Below, piece by piece: positions 35,099-43,214 of a stretch of 64,000 nucleotides of DNA. This DNA is from an uncultured Prevotellaceae bacterium (GTDB taxonomy: Bacteria; Bacteroidota; Bacteroidia; Bacteroidales; Bacteroidaceae), in NCBI GenBank assembly GCA_900315105.1, contig OMXX01000003.1, positions 62,001 through 126,000 on the forward strand, read 5' to 3'. The stretch's first letter is position 1. Every line of letters begins with the position of its first letter. The position numbers and the translations under genes are program-made. The notes beneath the pieces are model-generated. The model saw nothing but the letters and a program-made list of their open reading frames with translations, made no database searches and was not told the DNA's origin.

Positions 35099-36547
35099 TT
35101 ATTCATTATCGAGATTTGTTTCCTCAAGGGTATATTGGCTACTACCATCAAAACAATGTGTGCAGACCATTTCCTTTGGCAGTCCGATGGCTTTAATCAA
35201 TGTTTCTAACTTTGTGAATTTCAAAGAGGTAAGTCCGAAACGCTCTTGGATGATACTAACCATCTTCTTATACTGAGGAGAGTCGGTCGTTGCATAGATC
35301 TTGAGGATTTCTGGATCTTGCGCCTTTTCTTCTCCTTCGAGTTCTGCGATGATACGACGTGTTATCAATTCCATCTCGCTTTTAGAGGATGTGAAGTTGA
35401 TGAACTGACAGCCGTAAACCAATGGTGGGCAGGCAATACGCATGTGAACCTCTTTCGCTCCAGATTCAAACAGGCACTTTGTATTGTCTCTGAGCTGAGT
35501 ACCACGAACTATACTGTCATCACAGAAAAGAACCTTCTTGTCCTTGAGTACAGATTTGTTCTGAATGAGCTTCATCTTAGCCACGAGGTTACGCATGCTT
35601 TGGTTGGATGGTGTGAATGAACGAGGCCAAGTTGGAGTGTATTTGCTGATAGCACGCATATAAGGACATCCGTGACCTGCGGCATAACCTATAGCCATAC
35701 CAATACCAGAATCTGGAATACCGCAAGCGCAATCCACCTGTGTATCATCCTCCTTACCCATGGCAAAACCTGTTGCGTTGCGCACGTCCTCTGTATTACG
35801 ACGTTCGTAGTCAGAGGTTGGGAAACCATAGTAAACCCATAGGAAAGAGCATATCTGCATCTTCTTATTTGGCTTACGCAACTGCTCTATGCCGTTGGCT
35901 GTGATTCGTACGATCTCACCAGGACCGAGGAAACGCTCTGTCTCATATCCGAGATTTGGGAATGCTGTAGATTCTGAAGAAACAGCCCAAGCGCCATCTT
36001 TCTTACCTATAATAATAGGTGTGCGTCCCCAAGAGTCGCGTGCAGCAATGATACCATTCTCTGTGAGAAGAAGCATAGTGCATGATCCCTTTACCTCACG
36101 GAAGACATTCTCTATACCGTCAACGAAATTCTTTCCCTTAACGATAAGAAGACCGACAAGTTCAGTCTGGTTAATCTTGCCTGAAGAGAACTCGGAGAGG
36201 TGCATATTCTGTTCAAGAAGAGTATCTGCAATCTGCTCCATATTATTGATTTTGGCAACAGTACAGATTGCAAATCGACCAAGGTGGGAATTGAAAAGAA
36301 GTGGCTGGGCATCCGTGTCGCTGATGATACCTATACCGGAGTTGCCATCAAATTCATCAAGCTCTTTCTCGAACTTGGTGCGGAAATACGTATTTTCCAG
36401 ATGATGGATACTGCGTTTGAAACCTTTCTCTTCTGAGAATGTTGCCAAACCACCACGACGTGTGCCGAGGTGGGAGTTGTAGTCTGTTCCGTAGAACACA
36501 TCAGTAGTACAGCGTGATGTGCCTATGGCACCAAAAAATCCAGCCAT
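35099..36547 (-). CDS. Amidophosphoribosyltransferase-like protein lacking the N-terminal Cys
   Basis: 482 residues with the PurF architecture: N-terminal Ntn-type glutaminase-like domain (about 1-235) and a C-terminal phosphoribosyltransferase domain with the PRPP loop VLFCDDSIVRGTQL near residue 345. In PurF the mature enzyme begins with a catalytic Cys (MCGI); here the sequence starts MAGFFGAIG, so Ala replaces the nucleophile. RRGGLATF near residue 31 and DSWGRTPIII near residue 168 are retained. It may use ammonia, have a regulatory role, or do something new. It is a monocistronic gene with its own promoter beyond tmRNA. Confidence 0.85.
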   Translation of the reverse strand: MAGFFGAIGTSRCTTDVFYGTDYNSHLGTRRGGLATFSEEKGFKRSIHHLENTYFRTKFEKELDEFDGNSGIGIISDTDAQPLLFNSHLGRFAICTVAKINNMEQIADTLLEQNMHLSEFSSGKINQTELVGLLIVKGKNFVDGIENVFREVKGSCTMLLLTENGIIAARDSWGRTPIIIGKKDGAWAVSSESTAFPNLGYETERFLGPGEIVRITANGIEQLRKPNKKMQICSFLWVYYGFPTSDYERRNTEDVRNATGFAMGKEDDTQVDCACGIPDSGIGMAIGYAAGHGCPYMRAISKYTPTWPRSFTPSNQSMRNLVAKMKLIQNKSVLKDKKVLFCDDSIVRGTQLRDNTKCLFESGAKEVHMRIACPPLVYGCQFINFTSSKSEMELITRRIIAELEGEEKAQDPEILKIYATTDSPQYKKMVSIIQERFGLTSLKFTKLETLIKAIGLPKEMVCTHCFDGSSQYTLEETNLDNE

Positions 36548-36586
36548 TTTTGTTATCTAAATAAAGGAGTTCAATTTTTCCGCTTG

Positions 36587-36617
36587 CAAAATTACTAAAA
36601 ATCCTCGGAATATACAA
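36587..36617 (-). promoter_or_regulatory. Promoter of PurF-like gene
   Basis: The minus strand reads TTG (36617-36615) and TAATTTTG (36594-36587) with 20 bases between, about 40 bases before the start codon. Confidence 0.6.
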
Positions 36618-36637
36618 TACCAAGACCGTATTTTTTT

Positions 36638-38098
36638 CTATTCATTTTCTGAAGAATCATCAGTAAGAAGTAATTCTTCGTCTGATTTCTTCAGTTTATA
36701 CTTCCGTTTGGGATTTTCCTGTGCACCGAACTTTATCAGTTTCTTAGCTGCAACTTCTATACTCTTTCCTGAAGGGCTGCTTATGTTTTTAAGCTCAGTA
36801 AATGCTTCTTGTGTCTTGTTCAATTGCTTCTCAACATCAAGAAAACGCTCATAGAAGCTTTGCACTCTATCTACAAGCATATTTGCGGTCTTCATCATCT
36901 CCTCTTGATTCTCAATCTGCCGAACCTGTTTCCAAGTCATCTCCAGAACGCGAAGCAATGAGTATAAATTCTGACTGCCTGTGATGATTACCCCCTTGTC
37001 GTATGCCTCTCTCCATAGGGAAGGGGCATTAGTGAGAGCCAACTGAAGCGCACTCTCAGAGAATACATACATAAGGACGAAATCAAGTTTGCCTCTACCT
37101 TCTTTTATATATGCGTTGTAATTCTTGCGCGAAAGCTCCATTACATGCTGCCTTACAGATGCAATATGTCGCATAAGGGCATCCTGGCGCTGTTCATCTG
37201 TTTCTGCGTTATGATAGTCTTCAAATGCCTTGAACGACATTTTTGAGTCGATGATTACATCACGCTCGTCTGGGAAATGCAGAATCACGTCAGGAATCAT
37301 GCGTTTGCCTTCCTCCTCGTCATAGATTGTACGCCCAGCAGAATCCTTCATTGTTGTCTGCTCTTCGAATTGCAGTCCTTCTTCAAGTCCCATATCCTCG
37401 AGAAGCTGCTTCAGACGAAGTTCTCCGAAGTTTCCTTGCGTCTTATTCTCGCCTGTGAGTGCCTGGGCGAGTTTATCAGCACGCTCACCAGCCTCTTTGC
37501 TCTGCTGAATACTGGTTTTTATAGTCGCATCAAGTCGCACCATTGTCTCTGAGTGTTCACGACCGCTCTTCTCTACAGCTTCTTTCATTTGCGAGATGCC
37601 TTCTTTCAGAGGATTGAGAATTGCGCTAAGCTGCTCCTTGTTCTGTTGTGAAAGCTGTTCAGAACGCTCCTTGAGTATTTTCTCAGAAGTAGTGTTTATC
37701 TGTTCTTTCAGAAGAGCCATCTGCTGCTCTTGCTGAATTTTATGTTGTTGCTTAAGTTGCTCTATCTGGTTGGAATTCTGTTGTTTAAGTTGTTCTATCT
37801 GATTTGTCTGTTGTTGCTTGAGTTGTTCAATCTGCATGGAATGCTGCTCTTTCAGTTCATTTATCTGAATGGCATTCTGGTCTTTGATGCTCTCTATCTG
37901 TTTGTCATACTGACTTTTGAGTTCTGAAATCTGTGCAGATTGTTGTTTCCTCACATCATCCAACTGGAGCGTAAGTCCCTCTGCCTTTGTTTTCTCCACA
38001 TCACGTGCAGCCACAATCTCATTGCTTTTGTTTTTTGCAATGAGATACCCGATTATGCATCCGACAACCAATCCTATGATGATGTAAACAATTTCCAT
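36638..38098 (-). CDS. rmuC: DNA recombination protein RmuC
   Basis: 486 residues from the ATG at 38098. An in-frame TTG at 38125 lies inside the promoter -7 box, so it cannot be the start. An N-terminal membrane helix (VYIIIGLVVGCIIGYLIA) is followed by a coiled coil with at least six 11-residue repeats of the type NQIEQLKQQxx (about residues 55-130), then the RmuC nuclease-like domain with QGNFGELRLKQLLEDMGL near residue 230, PDVILHFPDERDVIIDSKMSF near residue 275 and the C-terminal SYERFLDVEKQL helix. Homologues limit DNA inversions and are related to restriction-type nuclease folds. The repeat number looks expanded. Confidence 0.92.
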   Translation of the reverse strand: MEIVYIIIGLVVGCIIGYLIAKNKSNEIVAARDVEKTKAEGLTLQLDDVRKQQSAQISELKSQYDKQIESIKDQNAIQINELKEQHSMQIEQLKQQQTNQIEQLKQQNSNQIEQLKQQHKIQQEQQMALLKEQINTTSEKILKERSEQLSQQNKEQLSAILNPLKEGISQMKEAVEKSGREHSETMVRLDATIKTSIQQSKEAGERADKLAQALTGENKTQGNFGELRLKQLLEDMGLEEGLQFEEQTTMKDSAGRTIYDEEEGKRMIPDVILHFPDERDVIIDSKMSFKAFEDYHNAETDEQRQDALMRHIASVRQHVMELSRKNYNAYIKEGRGKLDFVLMYVFSESALQLALTNAPSLWREAYDKGVIITGSQNLYSLLRVLEMTWKQVRQIENQEEMMKTANMLVDRVQSFYERFLDVEKQLNKTQEAFTELKNISSPSGKSIEVAAKKLIKFGAQENPKRKYKLKKSDEELLLTDDSSENE

Positions 38099-38122
38099 AA
38101 TACGTATTGTGTTTCTTGAGTG

Positions 38123-38153
38123 CAAAGTTACAACTAATCTTTCGATTATACAA
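38123..38153 (-). promoter_or_regulatory. Promoter of rmuC
   Basis: The minus strand has TTG (38153-38151) and TAACTTTG (38130-38123), spacer 20 bases, placing the transcript start about 18 bases before the ATG at 38098. Confidence 0.65.
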
Positions 38154-38184
38154 GAAAAATCCGTATTTTTCGTTTATTGAATAT

Positions 38185-38760
38185 ATGACAATAGAAGAAC
38201 ATCCATTACAACCTTTCCTGCCTCAGGATGCTAAAATGCTGTTTCTTGGCAGTTTCCCTCCACCGAAAACCCGATGGAGCATGGAATGGTTCTATCCTAA
38301 TTGGATAAACGATTTCTGGAGAATTCAAGGGCTTATACATTTTGATGATAAGAACTATTTTGAGATAAAAGGGGAGAAACGCTTTGACAAAGAGCGTATT
38401 ATGTCTTTCTGCAAAGAAAAGGGAATGGCGTTTTTTGATACAGCAAGAAAAGTTTGTCGCTTAAAGGATAATGCTGATGACAACTTCCTTGATATTCTAG
38501 AGCCTACGGATGTCTTTGCTTTGTTGCGTCAAATGCCTTCTTGTTCGGTTGTGGTTACTACTGGCGGAAAGGCAAGCGAAGAGATTTGTACCTATTTTAA
38601 TAGCAAGGGTATAGACGTGAAAGTCCCGAAGGTGGGTGAGAACGTTAGCATTAATTCTGATTTATGGACAGGTCTTTGGTGGAGAATGCCAAGTAGTTCA
38701 CGAGCATATCCCATGAAACTTGAAAAGAAGGCAGAATACTACAAACTCCTGTTTTCCTAA
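38185..38760 (+). CDS. Uracil-DNA glycosylase-like superfamily protein
   Basis: 191 residues from the ATG at 38185 (the frame extends upstream to a TTG within the rmuC promoter, which is unlikely). Superfamily features are MLFLGSFPPPKTRWSMEWFYPN near residue 20, the position of the GxxPG-type active-site loop, GMAFFDTARKVCR near residue 85, and VVTTGGKASEEI near residue 127. The family includes Mug/TDG-type base excision enzymes and uncharacterised relatives; this one lacks a clear catalytic Asp or Asn motif that I can place. It is divergent from rmuC, so both may serve DNA repair. Confidence 0.72.
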   Translation: MTIEEHPLQPFLPQDAKMLFLGSFPPPKTRWSMEWFYPNWINDFWRIQGLIHFDDKNYFEIKGEKRFDKERIMSFCKEKGMAFFDTARKVCRLKDNADDNFLDILEPTDVFALLRQMPSCSVVVTTGGKASEEICTYFNSKGIDVKVPKVGENVSINSDLWTGLWWRMPSSSRAYPMKLEKKAEYYKLLFS

Positions 38761-38771
38761 CTAAAATCCTT

Positions 38772-38799
38772 ATTGTTAACTGTTACTTGTTACTGTAGG
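38772..38799. repeat. Heptamer array adjoining undecamer array B
   Basis: Four 7-base units in register: ATTGTTA, ACTGTTA, CTTGTTA, CTGTAGG, ending 12 bases before the 11-bp array. No promoter or gene is seen here. Confidence 0.55.
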
Positions 38800-38810
38800 G
38801 GCAGAAATGC

Positions 38811-38920
38811 CGTTGTGCCTTCGCTATGCCTTCGTTGTGCCTTCGCTCTGAGACCGCTCCTAGGACTATAGGATCAACGGACTTATAACGGATTTACAAC
38901 GGACTTGCATAGGACTTACT
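38811..38920. repeat. Undecamer array B, 10 units in perfect register
   Basis: Units begin at 38811, 38822, 38833, 38844 and 38855 with CG (CGTTGTGCCTT, CGCTATGCCTT and so on) and at 38877, 38888 and 38899 with ACGG (ACGGACTTATA, ACGGATTTACA, ACGGACTTGCA). The spacing between the two halves is 66 bases, exactly six units. It shares units with array D. It lies between the convergent ends of the glycosylase-like and alcohol dehydrogenase genes. Confidence 0.85.
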
Positions 38921-38930
38921 ACTAAACAAA

Positions 38931-38960
38931 AGAATCACCTCATTTGGGGTGATTCTTTGT
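38931..38960. terminator. Bidirectional hairpin
   Basis: AGAATCACC (38931-38939) pairs with GGTGATTCT (38948-38956) followed by TTGTGTTTT. It is located between convergent genes. Confidence 0.7.
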
Positions 38961-39031
38961 GTTTTATAGCGCAAAGCCGCAGAGGCTTTTGGTTACCTCT
39001 TTGTACTTGCGCTTGAATTTGTAGAAATATA

Positions 39032-40051
39032 TTACATTTCAACGAGGATTCTGAAAACCTTGCCTGGATTCTTACTCCACCATTGCATGGTTTCAAGACA
39101 TTCCTCTGGTTTCACAACCTTTGTTATGAGTTTCTCCGTTGGGCATGTTCCGCGCTCCAAATAGCGAATAACAGCACGGAAGTCGCTTGGATTGGCATTA
39201 CGAGAGCCTCGGATGTCGAGTTCCTTCTGAACGAAATACTTTGTCTGGAAGCTAACCTCTGACTTTGCATAGCCAATACAAACCACACGACCTGTGAAAG
39301 CAACCTCGTTTACTGCGAGATTGTATGTTATAGGACTACCTACAGCCTCGATAATAACGTCTGGACCAAAACCGTTGGTTATCTTCTGAAGACGCTCATG
39401 AACATCCTCTGTCATAGTGTTGATGGCGTATGCAGCTCCCATTTCCTTGGCAAGAGCAAGTTTCTCATCGTCAATATCAGCAGCTATAACTGTAGCGCCA
39501 CGAGTTACAGCGCGAACGATAGCACCCATACCAACCATACCACAACCGATAACCACAACAACGTCAATATCAGTTACCTGACCGCGATCTACTGCGTGGA
39601 AACCTACTGACATAGGCTCTATGAGGGCACATGTCTTAGGATCAAGATTGCCTGCTGGGATGATCTTCTGCCAAGGCAAGGTGATGAACTCACGCATAGC
39701 GCCATTACGCTGAACGCCAAGGGTTTCGTTGTGCTGACAAGCATTCACTCTGCCATTACGGCAAGAAGCACACTTACCGCAATTTGTGTAAGGATTGCAA
39801 GTAACCACCATTCCCGGCTTAAGATTCTCTGGAACGCCAGAACCAACAGCCTCAATAACGGCACCTACCTCATGACCAGGAATCACAGGATTAAGAGCCA
39901 TGGTGTTTCTGCCCATGAATGTGTTGATGTCTGATCCGCAGAATCCTACATAAACCAACTTGAGGAGAACCTCACCAGCCTGTGGCTGTTGTGGGGCCTC
40001 CAAGTCGATTATCTGCAGTTCCTGATTGTGTGAAATCTGAATTGCTTTCAT
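39032..40051 (-). CDS. Zinc-dependent alcohol dehydrogenase (sugar alcohol/sugar acid type)
   Basis: 339-residue medium-chain dehydrogenase of the sorbitol/threonine/galactonate dehydrogenase class. The catalytic zinc ligands are GFCGSD (Cys near 38) and PGHE (near 60), the structural zinc site is NCGKCASCRNGRVNAC near residues 91-106, and the Rossmann loop is VIGCGMVGMGAI near residue 168. It is the last gene of a three-gene minus operon with a lactonase-like and an aldo/keto reductase, so it may oxidise a later acid intermediate of the same sugar. The oxidised position cannot be told from sequence. Confidence 0.85.
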   Translation of the reverse strand: MKAIQISHNQELQIIDLEAPQQPQAGEVLLKLVYVGFCGSDINTFMGRNTMALNPVIPGHEVGAVIEAVGSGVPENLKPGMVVTCNPYTNCGKCASCRNGRVNACQHNETLGVQRNGAMREFITLPWQKIIPAGNLDPKTCALIEPMSVGFHAVDRGQVTDIDVVVVIGCGMVGMGAIVRAVTRGATVIAADIDDEKLALAKEMGAAYAINTMTEDVHERLQKITNGFGPDVIIEAVGSPITYNLAVNEVAFTGRVVCIGYAKSEVSFQTKYFVQKELDIRGSRNANPSDFRAVIRYLERGTCPTEKLITKVVKPEECLETMQWWSKNPGKVFRILVEM

Positions 40052-40109
40052 CTTTTATTTAACTCTTTAACTTAAAACCTTTAAACTATATATTCTTTCA
40101 ACCTTTCAC

Positions 40110-41018
40110 TTATTCTGACATATTCTTTATATAAGGTAGTTCCGGCAATTCACCAAAACCGTAGAATGTCTTAGCATTACCACCAAGGAATGCGGTCTTT
40201 TCCTCCTCGCTCATCTCTTTTGTCTTGAGAATGAAATCGTAAGACATGCGATAGGTGATGGCTGTAATGGTGCGAGGATAGTCGGATCCCCACATCAACT
40301 TGTCCATACCTACGAGATCGGCAGCCTCGCGAATAGACTTTACGGCAGAAGGGAATGGATAGAACTCCTCATTATAGAGCCAGGTTATACCGCCAGATTC
40401 TACCATTACGTTCTTTCCACAATTAGCCAGTTTAACCTGACTACGGAAAGAAGGCGTAGTAACCATGCCGAAATGTCCGATAGCAACTTTCAGATTCGGA
40501 CATTCCTTTATTACCTCTGCCATTTCTGCTATCTGCTTCTCATCGTCAGCAAGACACATGGAAAGTATCATCTTCTGCTCTTCCATAGCCTTGAACAAGG
40601 GCATACGTTCAATAAGCGAGCCTTTGATTCTGTGACCTGGGATTGCGATACCACGGAAAGTCTTGCTCAAAGCATTCACCTGTTGGGCAAGGTCTTCCCT
40701 TGCGTTGATGTCTGTCAGCATACCCATGCAGAAGAATCTGTCAGGATACAGATTCTGAACTATAGCGAGGTAGTCATTCTGATTGCCGTCTATTATCTCC
40801 TGAACGACCACAGCCGCACCAACCTGAGCATAATCCATGTTTGAAAGGAATACCTCAGCGGTATTACGACCATCGATCATAAAAGGAGGAAGCATCTGCC
40901 TCTCTTCGCCGAAAAACTCCGAGCGGGAAGGATTGCTTTCCAACGAACGTATTGGCTGACCATCAACCACCGTATTCTGATTAAGCCACAAATGGCTGTG
41001 AGCATCAATGATTTGCAT
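40110..41018 (-). CDS. Amidohydrolase-2 family protein, probable sugar lactonase
   Basis: 302-residue TIM-barrel metal hydrolase. The metal motif HSHLW near residue 6, the barrel strand IGHFGMV near residue 190 and the terminal WGSDYPR near residue 254 (catalytic Asp) are in family order. Sequence-related enzymes include L-fuconolactonase and other lactonases. It is flanked by the dehydrogenases of the same operon, so opening the lactone made by the aldo/keto reductase is the most sensible role, by inference. Confidence 0.78.
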   Translation of the reverse strand: MQIIDAHSHLWLNQNTVVDGQPIRSLESNPSRSEFFGEERQMLPPFMIDGRNTAEVFLSNMDYAQVGAAVVVQEIIDGNQNDYLAIVQNLYPDRFFCMGMLTDINAREDLAQQVNALSKTFRGIAIPGHRIKGSLIERMPLFKAMEEQKMILSMCLADDEKQIAEMAEVIKECPNLKVAIGHFGMVTTPSFRSQVKLANCGKNVMVESGGITWLYNEEFYPFPSAVKSIREAADLVGMDKLMWGSDYPRTITAITYRMSYDFILKTKEMSEEEKTAFLGGNAKTFYGFGELPELPYIKNMSE

Positions 41019-41060
41019 CTTTACTTATATTTTATCTCTCTACTTTCAACATTATTCTAA

Positions 41061-42008
41061 CTATGAGTTCTTCCACCTAACCCTCATCTGATCTCCGATG
41101 ATGTCCTGAACCTCTTTCACGAGATTCCAGTCAATAGGAGCCTCAGCATACTCGATGTTCTTCTTCACGTTGTCGGGATTTGCTGAAGAGAATAGGGTAG
41201 TGGCAATACGAGGATTGCTGATAGCATACTGAATGGCGAGCTTCTCAATAGGATAGCCCTTTGCCGTACAATGTTGAACCGCTTTCTGACAAGCCTCTAC
41301 AAGTGACTTTGGAGCTGGATGCCAGTCGGGAACACCACGAGAAGAGAGCAAGCCCATAGAAAGAGGTGAAGCGTTGATGATACCTACATTATGCTGCTCA
41401 AAGAAATCGAAATACTCGTTAAGCAATTCGTCGTTGAGACTATAGTGACAGAAGCAGAGGGTTGACTCCACAGTACCTGTAGGTACATTCTCTATCACCC
41501 ATTTGATGTTTTCTGGCTGAAGGTCTGTGATTCCCACATGCCCTACAACACCTTTCTTCTTCAGTTCAACGAGAGCAGGAAGAGTTTCTTCTGCCACCTT
41601 TTGCAAACCTCCGGGAAGAGAAGCCTGAAACTCTATGTCGTGAACATTAATAAGGTCTATGTACTCAATGTTCAGACGCTCCATACTCTCATAAACGCTA
41701 TCGGTAACGCGCTTGGCAGAATAATCCCAAGTGTTCACGCCATCCTTGCCATAACGCCCTACCTTAGTAGAAAGGTAATACTTATCGCGTGGAAGTTCCT
41801 TGAGAGCCTTTCCTAGTACGGTTTCTGCCTTATAGTGACCATAATATGGAGAAACATCGATGAAGTTCATACCACCTTCCACGGCAGTAAATACTGCTTT
41901 TATGGCTTCTGATTCGTTGATATTGCGGAATACTCCGCCAAGAGAAGAAGCTCCGAATGATAGAGCTGAAACCTTCATTCCTGTTTTTCCGATTTCGTTG
42001 TAGAGCAT
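41061..42008 (-). CDS. Aldo/keto reductase, probable L-fucose or related sugar dehydrogenase
   Basis: 315-residue NAD(P)-dependent reductase or dehydrogenase of the aldo/keto reductase family. The catalytic tetrad is visible: Asp and Tyr in DVSPYYGHY near residue 51, Lys in LSTKVGRYG near residue 80 and His in INVHDIE near residue 121. The closest family members I know are L-galactose/L-fucose/D-arabinose dehydrogenases that give lactones. It is the first gene of the minus-strand operon, divergent from the AraC regulator. Confidence 0.8.
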   Translation of the reverse strand: MLYNEIGKTGMKVSALSFGASSLGGVFRNINESEAIKAVFTAVEGGMNFIDVSPYYGHYKAETVLGKALKELPRDKYYLSTKVGRYGKDGVNTWDYSAKRVTDSVYESMERLNIEYIDLINVHDIEFQASLPGGLQKVAEETLPALVELKKKGVVGHVGITDLQPENIKWVIENVPTGTVESTLCFCHYSLNDELLNEYFDFFEQHNVGIINASPLSMGLLSSRGVPDWHPAPKSLVEACQKAVQHCTAKGYPIEKLAIQYAISNPRIATTLFSSANPDNVKKNIEYAEAPIDWNLVKEVQDIIGDQMRVRWKNS

Positions 42009-42050
42009 AGATATATTTATATTTGACTATTTACATTATTTTTACGAGTG

Positions 42051-42058
42051 CAAAGTTA
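42051..42058 (-). promoter_or_regulatory. -7 box of sugar-oxidation operon
   Basis: The minus strand reads TAACTTTG followed by CA, about 40 bases before the reductase start. The -33 region is weak, as expected for an activator-dependent promoter, but no operator could be identified. Confidence 0.5.
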
Positions 42059-42230
42059 CGAACATTTGCGATAATATCCATATATTTTTCCGTCAAAAGA
42101 TAGGATAAAACCGATGTAAACGTAAGAAAATATAATTTTCAGTAGCATTTTTCCGATAATAATTTGGATAATTCACGTTTTTTTATTTACTTTGCATCAA
42201 CAATTATAACTAAGACGGTAAATCTTCTCA

Positions 42231-43082
42231 ATGCATAATTCCATAGATGAGTTACATATTTTCACTCTGAATGTCGGTTACGCATATCACAATGCTGATT
42301 GGAACTGGCAGAACGTACGAAGTCCTTTCGCGCGATTATATTATGTGACCGAAGGTGAGGCCAAGATAGACATAGATGGAGTTGTCCATACCCTTACTCC
42401 TGAGCATCTCTATTTCATTCCGGCTTTCACCAAGCATACGAATATATGTACGGGAGTCTTTGCCCACTATTACCTTCATATATATGAGGAGGCGGCAACA
42501 TCCATGCTTGATGAATGGCAGTACCCTGTGGAGATTCCAGCCACACCAGCCGACTTGCATCTTTTCAAGCGTATGTGTGAGCTCTTTCCTGATTGTGCCT
42601 TGCCTGCGTCTAATCCGTCAACATACGACAATCACCAGACCTTGTCCCAAAACCTTCATAGCAATCTCATACGTCCTTTGGGAGAAAAAATGGAGTCAAG
42701 AGGCATAGTATTCCTGTTGCTGTCACGCTTTATCTCATTGGCTACTCCGAAGTCGCATGTCAAGGATAGTCGAATTAGCGAGGCTATCACTTATATAAGA
42801 GATAATATTGGTAGTCGTATAGAGATAAGCAAGTTGGCAGATATGGCCTGTATGTCAAAGGATCATTTCACGCGAATGTTCCGTAAGGAAACAGGTGAGA
42901 CACCTAACCAATATATAATACTCAGGAAGATGGAGAAGGCAGAGCTTCTCATAGTCACTACCGAAATGTCTGTCAAATCGATAGCAAATGCTTTAGGTTA
43001 TGATGATTCTTCATACTTCAATCGTCTGTTCCGCAAGCAGACAGGAGTTACTCCGCAGCAATATCGCGACAGACAGATGTGA
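42231..43082 (+). CDS. AraC-family transcriptional regulator
   Basis: 283-residue regulator with an N-terminal cupin sugar-sensing domain (residues 1-160; VTEGEAKIDIDGVVHTLTPEHLYFIPAF near residue 35) and a C-terminal AraC double helix-turn-helix (from about 185: ISKLADMACMSKDHFTRMFRKETGETPNQYI, then IANALGYDDSSYFNRLFRKQTGVTPQQYR). It is divergent from the reductase operon and upstream of the permease, so it probably activates both when the sugar is present. The start ATG is preceded by a TTACTTTG box at about 42187. Confidence 0.88.
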   Translation: MHNSIDELHIFTLNVGYAYHNADWNWQNVRSPFARLYYVTEGEAKIDIDGVVHTLTPEHLYFIPAFTKHTNICTGVFAHYYLHIYEEAATSMLDEWQYPVEIPATPADLHLFKRMCELFPDCALPASNPSTYDNHQTLSQNLHSNLIRPLGEKMESRGIVFLLLSRFISLATPKSHVKDSRISEAITYIRDNIGSRIEISKLADMACMSKDHFTRMFRKETGETPNQYIILRKMEKAELLIVTTEMSVKSIANALGYDDSSYFNRLFRKQTGVTPQQYRDRQM

Positions 43083-43085
43083 TTA

Positions 43086-43188
43086 AGTGAAAAGTGAAGA
43101 GTGAAAAGTGAAGAATTTAAGTTACTCTAATCTCTAAACCCTAATCCCTAAACTCTAAACTCTAACCCCCTAATCGCTAATCTCTAAA
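43086..43188. repeat. Heptamer array between regulator and permease
   Basis: First half AGTGAAA, AGTGAAG, AGTGAAA, AGTGAAG (43086-43113), then from 43125 CTCTAAT, CTCTAAA, CCCTAAT, CCCTAAA, CTCTAAA, CTCTAAC, CCCCTAAT, CGCTAAT, CTCTAAA. Only one unit is 8 bases. The unit resembles a telomere repeat but lies in a 132-base gap upstream of fucP. Confidence 0.7.
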
Positions 43189-43214
43189 CTTCAAAAAACA
43201 ACCGAAACATAATA

